A stretch of DNA of 64,000 nt from Bacteroides caecimuris (GTDB lineage: Bacteria > Bacteroidota > Bacteroidia > Bacteroidales > Bacteroidaceae), in contig NZ_CP015401.2 in assembly GCF_001688725.2 (NCBI RefSeq), positions 1,488,001-1,552,000 of the forward strand, read 5' to 3'. Below, one piece after another: positions 35,166-43,703 of the stretch. The position numbers and the translations under genes are program-made. The notes beneath the pieces are model-generated. The model ran no database searches. It was not told where the DNA came from and saw nothing but the letters and a program-made list of their open reading frames with translations. The first letter of the stretch is position 1. Each line of letters opens with the position of its first letter.

Positions 35166-35390
35166 TTAAAACTTCCCATTGATTGTGAACTGTAATGTCA
35201 TTTGTTCTCCACCATAGATTTCACGAAAACCGATACCTTGCTCGGACAGATATTCCTTTAGATCCTGAAACGCGTCAGCATGGTTCATGATAATCTCTAT
35301 CGTTTCTCCCGGAGAGGCAGTACACATTGCTTTTATTGCAGGAATCAGCGGACTGTATGCTGTTATTCCGCAGGTATCTACCGTAATCAT
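35166..35390 (-). CDS. TusA-like small protein lacking the catalytic cysteine
   Basis: A 74-residue protein with the TusA/YedF two-layer pattern: an N-terminal beta strand ITVDTCGITAYSPLIPAIKAM, then PGETIEIIMNH and a C-terminal strand. In sulfur-carrier TusA proteins the first helix begins CPxP, with cysteine carrying the sulfur. Here the equivalent reads YSPL, so classical sulfur transfer is unlikely; a cysteine five residues earlier (DTCG) is the only nearby thiol. Its start overlaps the upstream stop by one base (TAATG), so it is co-translated. Confidence 0.65.
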   Translation of the reverse strand: MITVDTCGITAYSPLIPAIKAMCTASPGETIEIIMNHADAFQDLKEYLSEQGIGFREIYGGEQMTLQFTINGKF

Positions 35391-35707
35391 TATTCCTCCT
35401 CTTCTTCCGCTTCCGTGTTGGAAAGCCAGGTAAGATAGAGCTTGATGAGCTGTTGCAGACCGAATGCCTTCATATTATTGTGATAAATCACGTCGATACA
35501 AAGGTCCAGCAAGTCTTTACTGTCTTCTTCCTGACTAGCGATAAGGGAGCGGATATTTAGTTTCAACTTATCCAGAACTGCTTCATCTACAATACCGGTA
35601 CTGTCGATAAGATGACGGAACAGAGCATATTTCTCAATCGTTCTCAAGTTCTCATTAGATACTTCTATGCTGCGTGTACCGCTAGGGTTTGCTTGTATAG
35701 TATACAT
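35390..35707 (-). CDS. Hypothetical acidic helical protein
   Basis: A 105-residue protein, mainly helical, ending in a run of glutamates (NTEAEEEEE). No signal peptide, membrane segment or metal motif is seen and I do not recognise a family. It is the first gene of a two-gene unit with the TusA-like gene (stop and start overlap as TAATG). A promoter -7 element lies 32 bp upstream. Confidence 0.7.
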   Translation of the reverse strand: MYTIQANPSGTRSIEVSNENLRTIEKYALFRHLIDSTGIVDEAVLDKLKLNIRSLIASQEEDSKDLLDLCIDVIYHNNMKAFGLQQLIKLYLTWLSNTEAEEEEE

Positions 35708-35738
35708 TGTTTTTTAGTTTTAAAGGTTATTATAGTAG

Positions 35739-35746
35739 CAAAGATA
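35739..35746 (-). promoter_or_regulatory. Candidate -7 promoter element
   Basis: TATCTTTG on the minus strand, matching TAnnTTTG, 31 bp before the ATG of the two-gene unit. No clear -33 TTTG. Confidence 0.6.
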
Positions 35747-35786
35747 GAATTTAAAATGAGAAACGGATTAAAAAAAAGGATATTTT

Positions 35787-38696
35787 TTATTTTTGAGTAA
35801 AGAATCCCAGGATGCCTGCCATGATGGTTGCCCGATCCGCTTCCGACTGAATGCTTTCGAAAGGAAAGCCTAATACAAAAGTGCGGTAGTTTCCTTTGTA
35901 AGCGATACCTGCGCTCTGATTGCCGGGGACATACGTAAATACAGGGAAAGCAGTGTCTACAGGAACGATGTAATCTGCTGCAGGAACCGCATAACTGTTC
36001 TCATTGGGCAGACGCGGGATCGTGATTGTGCACCCCAATCCATTTATCAGATTTACACTCTTGTCCGTCAGGCTACTTTGATAACCATATTTCAGTATTT
36101 TCTCTGTAAACTCCCGGTTACCTTGTGTACCACTCATATCGCTTCCTACATAAGCACCGCTGACAAATAGATTACCTCCCGACTGACAATAACTGGTCAT
36201 AATTCGTTGCATAGCCGAGGAGAATGTCTTGTAGTACGCTTTATTTGCGGGATCTTCTTTTTCCAGTCCCAGGATATAATCTACCACCGGATAATCTTCT
36301 AACGTAACCAATCCGTTTTCTACCGCTTCGTCACTGCATGACACAAAACTATATTTGCCGGCTGCCTGAATCGCTTTTCCATGAATGAAAGGATAATCGA
36401 ATGTGTTCCCTGCTATTTTCATTCCTTCTAACTCGTTTCCGCTATGTCCCAGGCTGCCTTTTCCTTCTTTTCCGGCTTGTGTACGGTCGAAGTCTGTTTG
36501 TGCTCCGCAAAACGAAATGTTTGATATATACGGAACTCCGGGATCTTGTGATAAATCGAATCCTGCTTTATCAGAAGTATTAACGACCGCCGGACCGCTG
36601 ATTCTGTCAAAGCCATTGATGATAATTACCTTTTCTTGTTCGCGTTTGGCTTTATAAGCGGAAAGGATTTCGGAGGGAAAACTTTCCCCGCCGCGGTTTA
36701 CGGCAGTCACTTTGAATGAATAAACGAGTCCTGGTTCTATTTTCACGGTGTGGGACGTTTTGCTGACTAAGGTTCCATTGTCAAAGCCTCCATAACCGAT
36801 GCGTGTATATACGATGTATTCCCGTGGACGTGCAGTTGGTTCTTGCGGATCATCTTCACCTTTCCATGAAAGTTCCAGCGTATTCTTTTTCTTTCCGAAT
36901 TGAATGGCGAAATTGCTGACTGGCAGGGGCTGAACTATATATTCTTTATCATGCTGGCTGGTAATGAACTGCAAAATACCTTTGTAAATAGCTCGTCCCA
37001 CTGTAAACTTGAAGTTCGGATCATGTCCTAACTGCATATCTGCGAAGTTCTGATGGGAGAGCAGTTCGATAATCGTAGAAGGCGTAGCCGGGAGACGTGT
37101 TTCACTGTAATTCCGGTTCCACATACTGCGGCGTGTCCAAGGGATACTGTAACTTGAATAAATATCTTTTTGAATCTGTGTGAGCAGAATATCGGCTAAG
37201 TCACGTGATGCATACCGGTCTGTTCCTGTATTCAGCTTTCCATTATTGAAATCGGTGGTATAGATACCGAGCGATCCGATAAACTCATCTATTTTGCTGC
37301 ATCCGGCATCACTGTGCAACGCCATAGTCATTTCCAAAGGTACGCCTAAACCCGATTGTTGCGGGTTGTAGACAGAACTGCCCGACAAATAGTTGATAGC
37401 GTTGGAACGTGTGTTGATGTCGTCTGTATAGTCGTTTTCACCTTTGCGTCCTGCATATACTTCGTATGGCATTCCCGCCCATTGCGCAGAGTAGCGTGCT
37501 CCTTCCAAGTAACGGGGTAGCCCGCTGGTTTTTCCTCCACGGGCAATGTTTCCCATTCCACCTCCAAAACGTACTGCATCGGCGCATACAACTCCTTGTT
37601 CGCTGCTTTCGTTGCTAAGTACCACCATGCCGTAGTCGTTGTTTCCTTTATCGAATTCAAACGTTCCGAGGTAAACCCATGTACCTCCACCAATTTTCTG
37701 ATTAACTTTAAATTCGGTTACTCCTCCGTTATGGAATACCAGATATTTGGCGTCGCTTACACTATTGGGGAGTGTCTGATAAGAAACATAAACGGCATAC
37801 TTGCCTGTTGCCGGTAGAGTAGGTACCCATTCGGCAAATACCTGGTCTTTATTCTTCTTTTTCTTTCTTTCGGTTGGTATGAAACGGCAGGTTCCGTCGG
37901 TGAAAGGATTTTCTCCATCTTTATAGATTGTTTTCTTTTGAGCAAATCCTCTTACCGGGGCATTTGTCCAATTAGCTTTTTTACTACCCACTTCCAGATA
38001 AAGGGAAGTGTTGGGAGTGTCATTATCTACAATGATCTCATTCTTCTGTGTATCCCGTTCACGGGGAGTGTAAACAATCGCTCCTGCATTCTCCAACATG
38101 GGAATCACGTATGGAAGAACGAAAGATTGAGTGAACATATCTTCCGTGGTGCAGAATAATCGAGGGCGTTGCCATCCCCATTCGTTTTTATCATTTTTGA
38201 AGTAGTTGCCGTGGCTTTGCCAGATTGCGATATGACGGTCTTGCAGTCCGCGTGAAATTTCATTGGGGCGTGAAATGTTTTTCACCCAAGGAGCTCCTTT
38301 ATAATCTACATTTAAAGATAACCGTTCCTTATCCTTTTTCTTATTCCGGTAGAAATTAGGAACCAAATCCTCAATAGGGTTTCCATCCGCATAAATGGTG
38401 AGTTGGTAATAATGAACAGGTCCCGGAAGCAGTTCTTTAACTTGATTATAAATGTTTTTTACAGTTTCCGGACGGAAAGGCTGATAGGCGAAACTTTCCG
38501 ATGCATAGATTGCAATCGTCTTACGATTATAATTTATATCGAAACTGTCCAGTTTTGGAGTGCTGATTTTGGCTGTTGCGATATATTTGTTGAAATAATC
38601 CGTCAGCCGTTTTTTCACATTTCCTTCAATATCTTGAGCGAAAAGAAAATTAGCACTTACAGTAAGGCATAGAAGAAATACTATTATCTTTTTCAT
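35787..38696 (-). CDS. Secreted golvesin-domain / amidase-like protein (often labelled xanthan lyase)
   Basis: A 969-residue secreted protein with a signal peptide (IIVFLLCLTVSANFLFAQ). Next is an amidase-3-like first half (HIAIWQSHGNYF, GAIVYTPRERD), then a golvesin-C-terminal-like beta-sandwich at about 255-385 (YAVYVSYQTLPNSVSDAKY). The amidase second half follows with LHSDAGC at about 458 and ELLSHQNFADM at about 535. A fibronectin III-like domain (about 600-695) and a long C-terminal domain complete it. The beta-sandwich thus looks inserted within the hydrolase. It probably acts on cell-wall peptides or glycans. The xanthan lyase label used for homologues is a legacy name. Confidence 0.72.
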   Translation of the reverse strand: MKKIIVFLLCLTVSANFLFAQDIEGNVKKRLTDYFNKYIATAKISTPKLDSFDINYNRKTIAIYASESFAYQPFRPETVKNIYNQVKELLPGPVHYYQLTIYADGNPIEDLVPNFYRNKKKDKERLSLNVDYKGAPWVKNISRPNEISRGLQDRHIAIWQSHGNYFKNDKNEWGWQRPRLFCTTEDMFTQSFVLPYVIPMLENAGAIVYTPRERDTQKNEIIVDNDTPNTSLYLEVGSKKANWTNAPVRGFAQKKTIYKDGENPFTDGTCRFIPTERKKKKNKDQVFAEWVPTLPATGKYAVYVSYQTLPNSVSDAKYLVFHNGGVTEFKVNQKIGGGTWVYLGTFEFDKGNNDYGMVVLSNESSEQGVVCADAVRFGGGMGNIARGGKTSGLPRYLEGARYSAQWAGMPYEVYAGRKGENDYTDDINTRSNAINYLSGSSVYNPQQSGLGVPLEMTMALHSDAGCSKIDEFIGSLGIYTTDFNNGKLNTGTDRYASRDLADILLTQIQKDIYSSYSIPWTRRSMWNRNYSETRLPATPSTIIELLSHQNFADMQLGHDPNFKFTVGRAIYKGILQFITSQHDKEYIVQPLPVSNFAIQFGKKKNTLELSWKGEDDPQEPTARPREYIVYTRIGYGGFDNGTLVSKTSHTVKIEPGLVYSFKVTAVNRGGESFPSEILSAYKAKREQEKVIIINGFDRISGPAVVNTSDKAGFDLSQDPGVPYISNISFCGAQTDFDRTQAGKEGKGSLGHSGNELEGMKIAGNTFDYPFIHGKAIQAAGKYSFVSCSDEAVENGLVTLEDYPVVDYILGLEKEDPANKAYYKTFSSAMQRIMTSYCQSGGNLFVSGAYVGSDMSGTQGNREFTEKILKYGYQSSLTDKSVNLINGLGCTITIPRLPNENSYAVPAADYIVPVDTAFPVFTYVPGNQSAGIAYKGNYRTFVLGFPFESIQSEADRATIMAGILGFFTQK

Positions 38697-38719
38697 TATT
38701 CAATGCTTTTGTTCTCATT

Positions 38720-38818
38720 TTCACCACAGAGGAAAGGAGGACACAGAGTTATTATGAACAACCATTTTATATCGCTTCATAGATTTAACCTCCGTGTCCT
38801 CCTTTCCTCTGTGGTGAA
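38720..38818. repeat. 29-bp inverted repeat
   Basis: Arms 38720-38748 and 38790-38818 match at 28 of 29 positions around a 41-nt loop (the arm begins TTCACCACAGAGGAAAGGAG). It lies between two minus-strand genes and differs in sequence from the repeat at 33080, though it has the same design. Confidence 0.8.
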
Positions 38819-38835
38819 TTCTATCGCAAAAATAA

Positions 38836-38871
38836 CAAAAAAAGAGCGAGAAGTATCGAAACTTCCCGCTC
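38836..38871 (-). terminator. Rho-independent terminator of the NagB-like gene
   Basis: On the minus strand GAGCGGGAAGT pairs with ACTTCTCGCTC (one G-T type mismatch) with a 6-nt loop, followed by TTTTTTTG. It lies 43 bp after the stop codon. Confidence 0.85.
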
Positions 38872-38913
38872 TTCTTTCATTGTTTTATATTCTCTTAATT
38901 AAGAATATTATTC

Positions 38914-40905
38914 TTATAAAGGAACGTATTCTACAAATGCTTCCATTGCTTCGTAAGAAGCCAGTCCTAACTTATCATACAAAGTAGCTGTGCCACGGTT
39001 GCGGTCTTCGCTACGTTGCCAGAACAGCCGTTCATCATTGCCTAGGAACGGAGCGCTTTCCATTTGCGACTGATGTTTCAGAATAGAGTTACGTTTTGCA
39101 CGAAGTTCTTCCGGACTGATGGGCACTGCCATTTCAATATTTTCGATTTCCCATTCAGCCCACGCGCCACGGTACATCCAGATACGGCAGTCTTTCAGCC
39201 ATTTCGCACCTTCTTCTTTTTCAAGATCAACGGCTGCGAATACGGCGTCCGTACATACACGGTGTGTTCCGTGCGGGTCGGCCAAGTCACCTGCAACGAA
39301 AATCTGATGAGGTTTCACTTCACGAAGCAAGTTGCGTACGATTTCCACGTCTGCTTCACTGATCGGGTTTTTCTGAATCTTACCTGTTTCATAGAACGGC
39401 AAGTCGAGGAAGTGGCATCGTTCCAATGGTATATTGTTATAAGTGCAGGCCGTACGGGCTTCACCACGACGAATCAGACCTTTGATAGTCAGAATGTCAC
39501 GGCTGTCCATATCACCATCTTTCTTCTCTTTCAAGAAATTACGTATTTCTGCATATTTCTCATTGATAACCTGATCTGCGCTGTTATTGAAGAGCTGGTT
39601 GAATCCGTTGATGAAATGCATGAAACGAACTACTTCTTCGTCGCCAACGGCGATATTGCCGGAAGTTTCGTAAGCTACGTGTACTTCATGTTTTTGTTCT
39701 ACCAAGCGACGAAGCGTACCACCCATCGAAATAACGTCATCATCCGGATGCGGAGAGAAGATGATTACACGTTTCGGATACGGTTTTGCACGTTCCGGGC
39801 GGTAAGTGTCATCAGCATTAGGTTTGCCACCCGGCCATCCGGTAATGGTGTGCTGTAAATCATTGAAGATTTTGATGTTTACATTGTACGCAGAACCATA
39901 AAGTGCTAGAAGTTCACTCAAACCGTTTTCGTTATAGTCTTTATTAGTCAACTTCAGAATCGGTTTGCCGGTCAACTGACATAACCAAACGATGGCACTA
40001 CGGATTAGTTTATCATTCCATTCGCAAGAAGTTACCAGCCACGGACGTTGGATACGTGTTAAGTTCGTAGCTGCTGAAAGATCAAGAGCTACATGTGCGT
40101 TGTTGTGAGTTTGCAGATAAGAAGCCGGAATAGTGTCAGTGATCGCACCTTCCACACATTCTTTAATCATAGCTGCTTTGTTTTCTCCCCATGCAAGCAG
40201 ATAAATCTTCTTTGCACCAAGGATAGTGGATACACCCATTGTAATAGAACTGATCGGCGTATTATCCAGCGTTCCGAAAATCTTGGATGCTTCATTGCGT
40301 GAGGCATTATCCAACAAGATCAGACGAGTGGTAGAATTCAGTCGGGAACCCGGTTCGTTGAACGCGATGTTACCTACACGACCAATGCCCAACAAGGCAA
40401 TATCAATACCTCCGAAGCTTTCAATGCGTTGTTCGTACAGACGGCAATATTCGAAGATGGTATCTTTGGCAATGCTTCCGTCGGGAGTGAATATATTCTG
40501 TTTGTCAATATCAATGTGATCCAATAACATACTCTTCAAAGCGTTGAAGTTACTGTTGATTGCATCGGGAGCCAACGGATAATATTCATACATGTTAAAT
40601 ACGATCACATTGCGGAAGCTAAGACCTTCTTCCTTATGCATGCGGATGAGTTCGGTATATACGTGGCTGGGCGAATCACCTCCGGGGAGTGCCAATACGC
40701 AGAAGCGTCCTGCTTTTTGTTTTTCGCGGATGGTTTGTGCTATTTCGCGAGCAATATAATTAGCACCTTCTTCTGCGGATTCGTAGATGTCCGTAGGGAT
40801 TTTTTCGAGTCTTGTCAAGACTGATTTTTCAAATGCATTCTCCGGTCTGTAGTATTTGGGGGAGACCCGGTGGAGACTGATTTGAGAACTAAGATTTGTT
40901 TTCAT
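38914..40905 (-). CDS. NagB-like / PIG-L deacetylase-like fusion protein
   Basis: A 663-residue fusion from ATG 40905; a longer frame to 40971 lacks family similarity. The N-terminal ~270 residues have the glucosamine-6-phosphate deaminase fold. The catalytic Asp of FNMDEY is Tyr106 here (FNMYEY), and the DGH of GxGxDGHIAFNEP reads V177-G-N179; only Glu184 of the triad remains. The C-terminal half (about 375-600) is a PIG-L/LmbE-type deacetylase with an intact HPDDD (about 384-388) and the late ADPHGTH motif. The deaminase half may therefore be a sugar-phosphate sensor or structural domain, and the deacetylase half the active enzyme. Homologues are often named nagB. Confidence 0.82.
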   Translation of the reverse strand: MKTNLSSQISLHRVSPKYYRPENAFEKSVLTRLEKIPTDIYESAEEGANYIAREIAQTIREKQKAGRFCVLALPGGDSPSHVYTELIRMHKEEGLSFRNVIVFNMYEYYPLAPDAINSNFNALKSMLLDHIDIDKQNIFTPDGSIAKDTIFEYCRLYEQRIESFGGIDIALLGIGRVGNIAFNEPGSRLNSTTRLILLDNASRNEASKIFGTLDNTPISSITMGVSTILGAKKIYLLAWGENKAAMIKECVEGAITDTIPASYLQTHNNAHVALDLSAATNLTRIQRPWLVTSCEWNDKLIRSAIVWLCQLTGKPILKLTNKDYNENGLSELLALYGSAYNVNIKIFNDLQHTITGWPGGKPNADDTYRPERAKPYPKRVIIFSPHPDDDVISMGGTLRRLVEQKHEVHVAYETSGNIAVGDEEVVRFMHFINGFNQLFNNSADQVINEKYAEIRNFLKEKKDGDMDSRDILTIKGLIRRGEARTACTYNNIPLERCHFLDLPFYETGKIQKNPISEADVEIVRNLLREVKPHQIFVAGDLADPHGTHRVCTDAVFAAVDLEKEEGAKWLKDCRIWMYRGAWAEWEIENIEMAVPISPEELRAKRNSILKHQSQMESAPFLGNDERLFWQRSEDRNRGTATLYDKLGLASYEAMEAFVEYVPL

Positions 40906-40960
40906 AAAGTTGTTAATTAAGTTATGTAAGATTAGCGTCCTTACGACTGTATTTTCACGA

Positions 40961-40968
40961 CAAAGATA
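40961..40968 (-). promoter_or_regulatory. Candidate -7 promoter element
   Basis: TATCTTTG on the minus strand, 55 bp before the NagB-like ATG. It matches TAnnTTTG; no -33 TTTG at standard spacing. Confidence 0.55.
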
Positions 40969-41053
40969 CAAAAGAAGTCTATATAATTAATTACCGAGTT
41001 CTAGGTATTGTTGCTATATGAATCTGTTTTTAACATTTGTTATTTGGCAAATG

Positions 41054-41830
41054 TTACAGATGAAATTCATCTGCATCTTTCCATACCGGGAACTTCTCTC
41101 TGAACTGGTTGAGAGTAGTCAGATTTAGTCTGACCGTCGTTATTCCTTCCTTTTCATCTGGGAATGAGCCGATTTCTTCTCCGAAAGCGGAATAGACTTT
41201 ACTTCCTCCATTATATGAAAGTTGGTACCCGTCTGTACCTACTCTGTTGACACCGCATACATAGCATTGATTTTCTAAAGCGCGTGCCCGGAGTAGAGTA
41301 TCCCAAGCCAGGCGGCGGGGGATAGGCCAGTTGGCTACATATATTAAAAGGTCGTACTCGTTGCCTATGTTTCGGCTCCATACAGGAAAACGAAGGTCAT
41401 AGCAAACTAGCAGGCAGATATGCCATCCGTGATAGGGGATGATAAGTCGTTTATCACCAGCCGAAAAATGTTCGGCTTCCCGTCCCATACGAAACAGATG
41501 CCGTTTGTCATAATAGAACTCTTCTCCTTCCGGTGTCAGAAAGAACGCACGGTTATAAAACTGTTCGTTTTCTGTTGCTATATAGCTTCCGCAAATGGCT
41601 AGCTGGAATTTGGCAGCCCATTGTTTGAGTGTTGTAATGGTTTCCCCGGAATTTGGCTCTGCCAGTATTTTGCTCTGCATACTAAATCCGGTAGAAAACA
41701 TCTCCGGTAAAACAACAATCTCCGTTATTCCACAAAGACTTTGCAGCTTTTCGTGGAGCAAACGGAGATTTTCTTGTTTATTTTCCCAAACAATATCGGT
41801 TTGTATGATAGAAATACGGATAGACTCCAT
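41054..41830 (-). CDS. Nitrilase-family amidohydrolase (omega-amidase, YafV-like)
   Basis: A 258-residue carbon-nitrogen hydrolase. The catalytic triad is visible: Glu in VVLPEMFSTGF (about residue 43), Lys in YDKRHLF (about 110) and Cys in LLVCYDLRFPVW (about 144). Homologues act as omega-amidases on 2-oxoglutaramate or 2-oxosuccinamate in methionine salvage and glutamine metabolism. It is cytoplasmic, with no signal peptide. It follows the acyltransferase gene after 37 bp, probably in one transcript. Confidence 0.9.
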   Translation of the reverse strand: MESIRISIIQTDIVWENKQENLRLLHEKLQSLCGITEIVVLPEMFSTGFSMQSKILAEPNSGETITTLKQWAAKFQLAICGSYIATENEQFYNRAFFLTPEGEEFYYDKRHLFRMGREAEHFSAGDKRLIIPYHGWHICLLVCYDLRFPVWSRNIGNEYDLLIYVANWPIPRRLAWDTLLRARALENQCYVCGVNRVGTDGYQLSYNGGSKVYSAFGEEIGSFPDEKEGITTVRLNLTTLNQFREKFPVWKDADEFHL

Positions 41831-41867
41831 GATAACTAAGTATTATACTTGATACCTAATACTTCAA

Positions 41868-42422
41868 TCATATTTCTCCAAGAGCAAAATTCTCCGGATG
41901 TTTTCCTTTGAAATCCTTGAAATAAAGTTTGATTTCTCTCATGTCCTTATTAATATCTCCTGACGGCATGATAGCTTTCGTTGCCGAAATCGTTTTCTTG
42001 CTGTAATCAATACCAATCAGCACGATCGGAATCTGAGCATTCAAGGCTATAAAATAAAAGCCTTTTTTCCAGTTTGGATTCGCTTTACGGGTTCCTTCGG
42101 GGGTGATAGCCAAATTAAACTTTTTATATTCGGCAAATTTATGAACCATCTGATCTACTAGCGAAGTTTTTCGACTGCGGTCGACGGGAATTCCGCCAAC
42201 TGCTTTGAAAAAAATTCCAAGCGGAAAGAAAAACCATTCTTTTTTCATCATGAAACTTGTCTTACGGCCTATAGCACCATAAAATAGTTTTCCAATAAAT
42301 AAATCAAGGTTTGTTGTGTGTGGAGCGGCACATATCACACATTTATCATAATTAGGCACCGTAACGTTTGTCTTCCACCCTAACAGACGGTAATAGATAA
42401 AGCTATAAATTGCTTTTTTCAT
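41868..42422 (-). CDS. Lysophospholipid acyltransferase-like protein (PlsC family)
   Basis: A 184-residue protein with the acyltransferase HX4D motif APHTTNLD (about residues 33-40). The second block GGIPVDRSR and third block TPEGTR (about residues 108-113) are also present. It would transfer an acyl chain to a lysophospholipid or similar lipid at the inner membrane. It is shorter than E. coli PlsC (~245) and has only one weak hydrophobic segment. It lies 7 bp after the upstream hypothetical gene. Confidence 0.85.
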   Translation of the reverse strand: MKKAIYSFIYYRLLGWKTNVTVPNYDKCVICAAPHTTNLDLFIGKLFYGAIGRKTSFMMKKEWFFFPLGIFFKAVGGIPVDRSRKTSLVDQMVHKFAEYKKFNLAITPEGTRKANPNWKKGFYFIALNAQIPIVLIGIDYSKKTISATKAIMPSGDINKDMREIKLYFKDFKGKHPENFALGEI

Positions 42423-42429
42423 TCTGTTG

Positions 42430-42699
42430 TTAGTTCAATTTTCCTATAGCTTCAATAATCTCGTTTACCTTTGCATTAAAATCAGCACGGAATTTCTTAT
42501 AAAAACCTTTCACGTTGCCTGGTTCTGTGTGGCTGATGCGAGTGACAAACTCATCCTGCATCTTCAGTACCTCTGCCATCAGTTCATCTGCTTTTACCTT
42601 GTCTGTGCCAGGGATGAACATACTGTTGATTAAACACTCGGTGAATAATTCTCCTGCAATATAGTTTACGTTCTTTTTGAGTTCTCTTCTACTTGCCAT
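42430..42699 (-). CDS. Hypothetical small helical protein
   Basis: An 89-residue protein from ATG 42699 (MASRRELKKNVNYIAGELF). The longer frame to 42753 adds a non-conserved hydrophobic stretch and is rejected. It is helical and charged, with no signal peptide or metal motif. The start MASRRELKKNVN looks like a conserved family known from Bacteroides genomes, function unknown. It heads a three-gene unit with the acyltransferase and amidohydrolase genes. Confidence 0.72.
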   Translation of the reverse strand: MASRRELKKNVNYIAGELFTECLINSMFIPGTDKVKADELMAEVLKMQDEFVTRISHTEPGNVKGFYKKFRADFNAKVNEIIEAIGKLN

Positions 42700-43703
42700 A
42701 ATCTTTACATTTAATGGTGAATAATAAAAAATACTTGCGGTAAAGATAGGCACTTTCTTTGATTTTAGCGAATTATATGGGGAAAAACATTATTCAGGTC
42801 TTCATCTTCTTAACTATATCCCTTCATTTAAATAATTTTGCAGGCTATTATTGATGGAATAACAGGTTCGATTGTCATCCTGAATACTACTTATGTGATT
42901 TACTTGTTACATCTGATATTTTAAAATATATAGAATAAATGTGGTGAATCGTGTTCGTTTCTGCACGGAAATGAATGAAATTTTTTCCTACTATAAAGTT
43001 GAAAAGGGTTTTCGTCAAATTTGGTGGTAAGTTCTTTATCTCTTTATTTCCAAGTTAATAATTGTCTCTTTTTACTTACTTTCATAAGAAAATATAGGCA
43101 CTAACCGAATTGGCTAAATGAACGGAGAAAAACTTACCACCAAATTTGACGAAGAACCTTGAAAAGTATAAAAACATCTGCCACCTGCAACGAAACGCAT
43201 GTAATATACTAGTTAATAAATAGTTGGAACGTGGCATATACTGTTGCAGATAGGTTGTAGATAAAGTATCTGCAATACGTTATATAATCAAGGAAATTTA
43301 TGTAAAGCTATGGGATAATTGGGGTGACTGTATGGAGAAATGGTGGTGTCTCTGCGGGGAAACGACAGTTCCCCGTTTGGAAACGGGAAGTTAATGTATA
43401 CAATAAACTTTTGTACCCATGGAGTCTAGTTGATAGCAGTATAATCAGTTTTTGATTATTCAATTTGAGATAAAACCCTTTTGAATGTACTCCTTTTTTT
43501 TCAATAAACCCTTTTGGAGCATGTTCATATAGAGTATAGAAGGAGGAGGACACTGTGAAGCGGTTTCCTCTTTTGCATTGAAATGATTTTTCGTTTCCTT
43601 TCGTTAGACTGCTAATATAAGTTAATGTTTGCAATTGTCTCTCTTATAATGTAAATAAGGCTTATCTTTATCAGCCAAAATAACATAGGGCTAACAATAT
43701 GTC
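42700..43703. other. Long intergenic region with inverted repeats
   Basis: About 1 kb between divergent transcription units without a convincing gene. It contains the 157-bp inverted-repeat element at 43004-43160, a smaller inverted repeat TTGCAGATA/TATCTGCAA (43244-43275), and two hairpins that compete for the same TTCCCC bases (43356-43374 and 43369-43389). No clear Bacteroides promoter pair was found for the cluster starting at 43704, although a near -7 sequence TATCTTTA lies at 43665-43672. The minus-strand frame at 43308-43634 is not credible. Confidence 0.55.
43004..43160. repeat. MITE-like element with 30-bp inverted ends
   Basis: The ends 43004-43033 and 43131-43160 match at about 27-28 of 30 positions, including a perfect 21-bp core (CGTCAAATTTGGTGGTAAGTT reversed and complemented on the right). 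The 97-bp A+T-rich centre has no coding capacity. No convincing target duplication was identified. Confidence 0.65.

Noticed and set aside
43308..43634. 108-codon minus-strand open frame in the long intergenic region
   Set aside because: It spans hairpins, lacks a start context and shows no domain.
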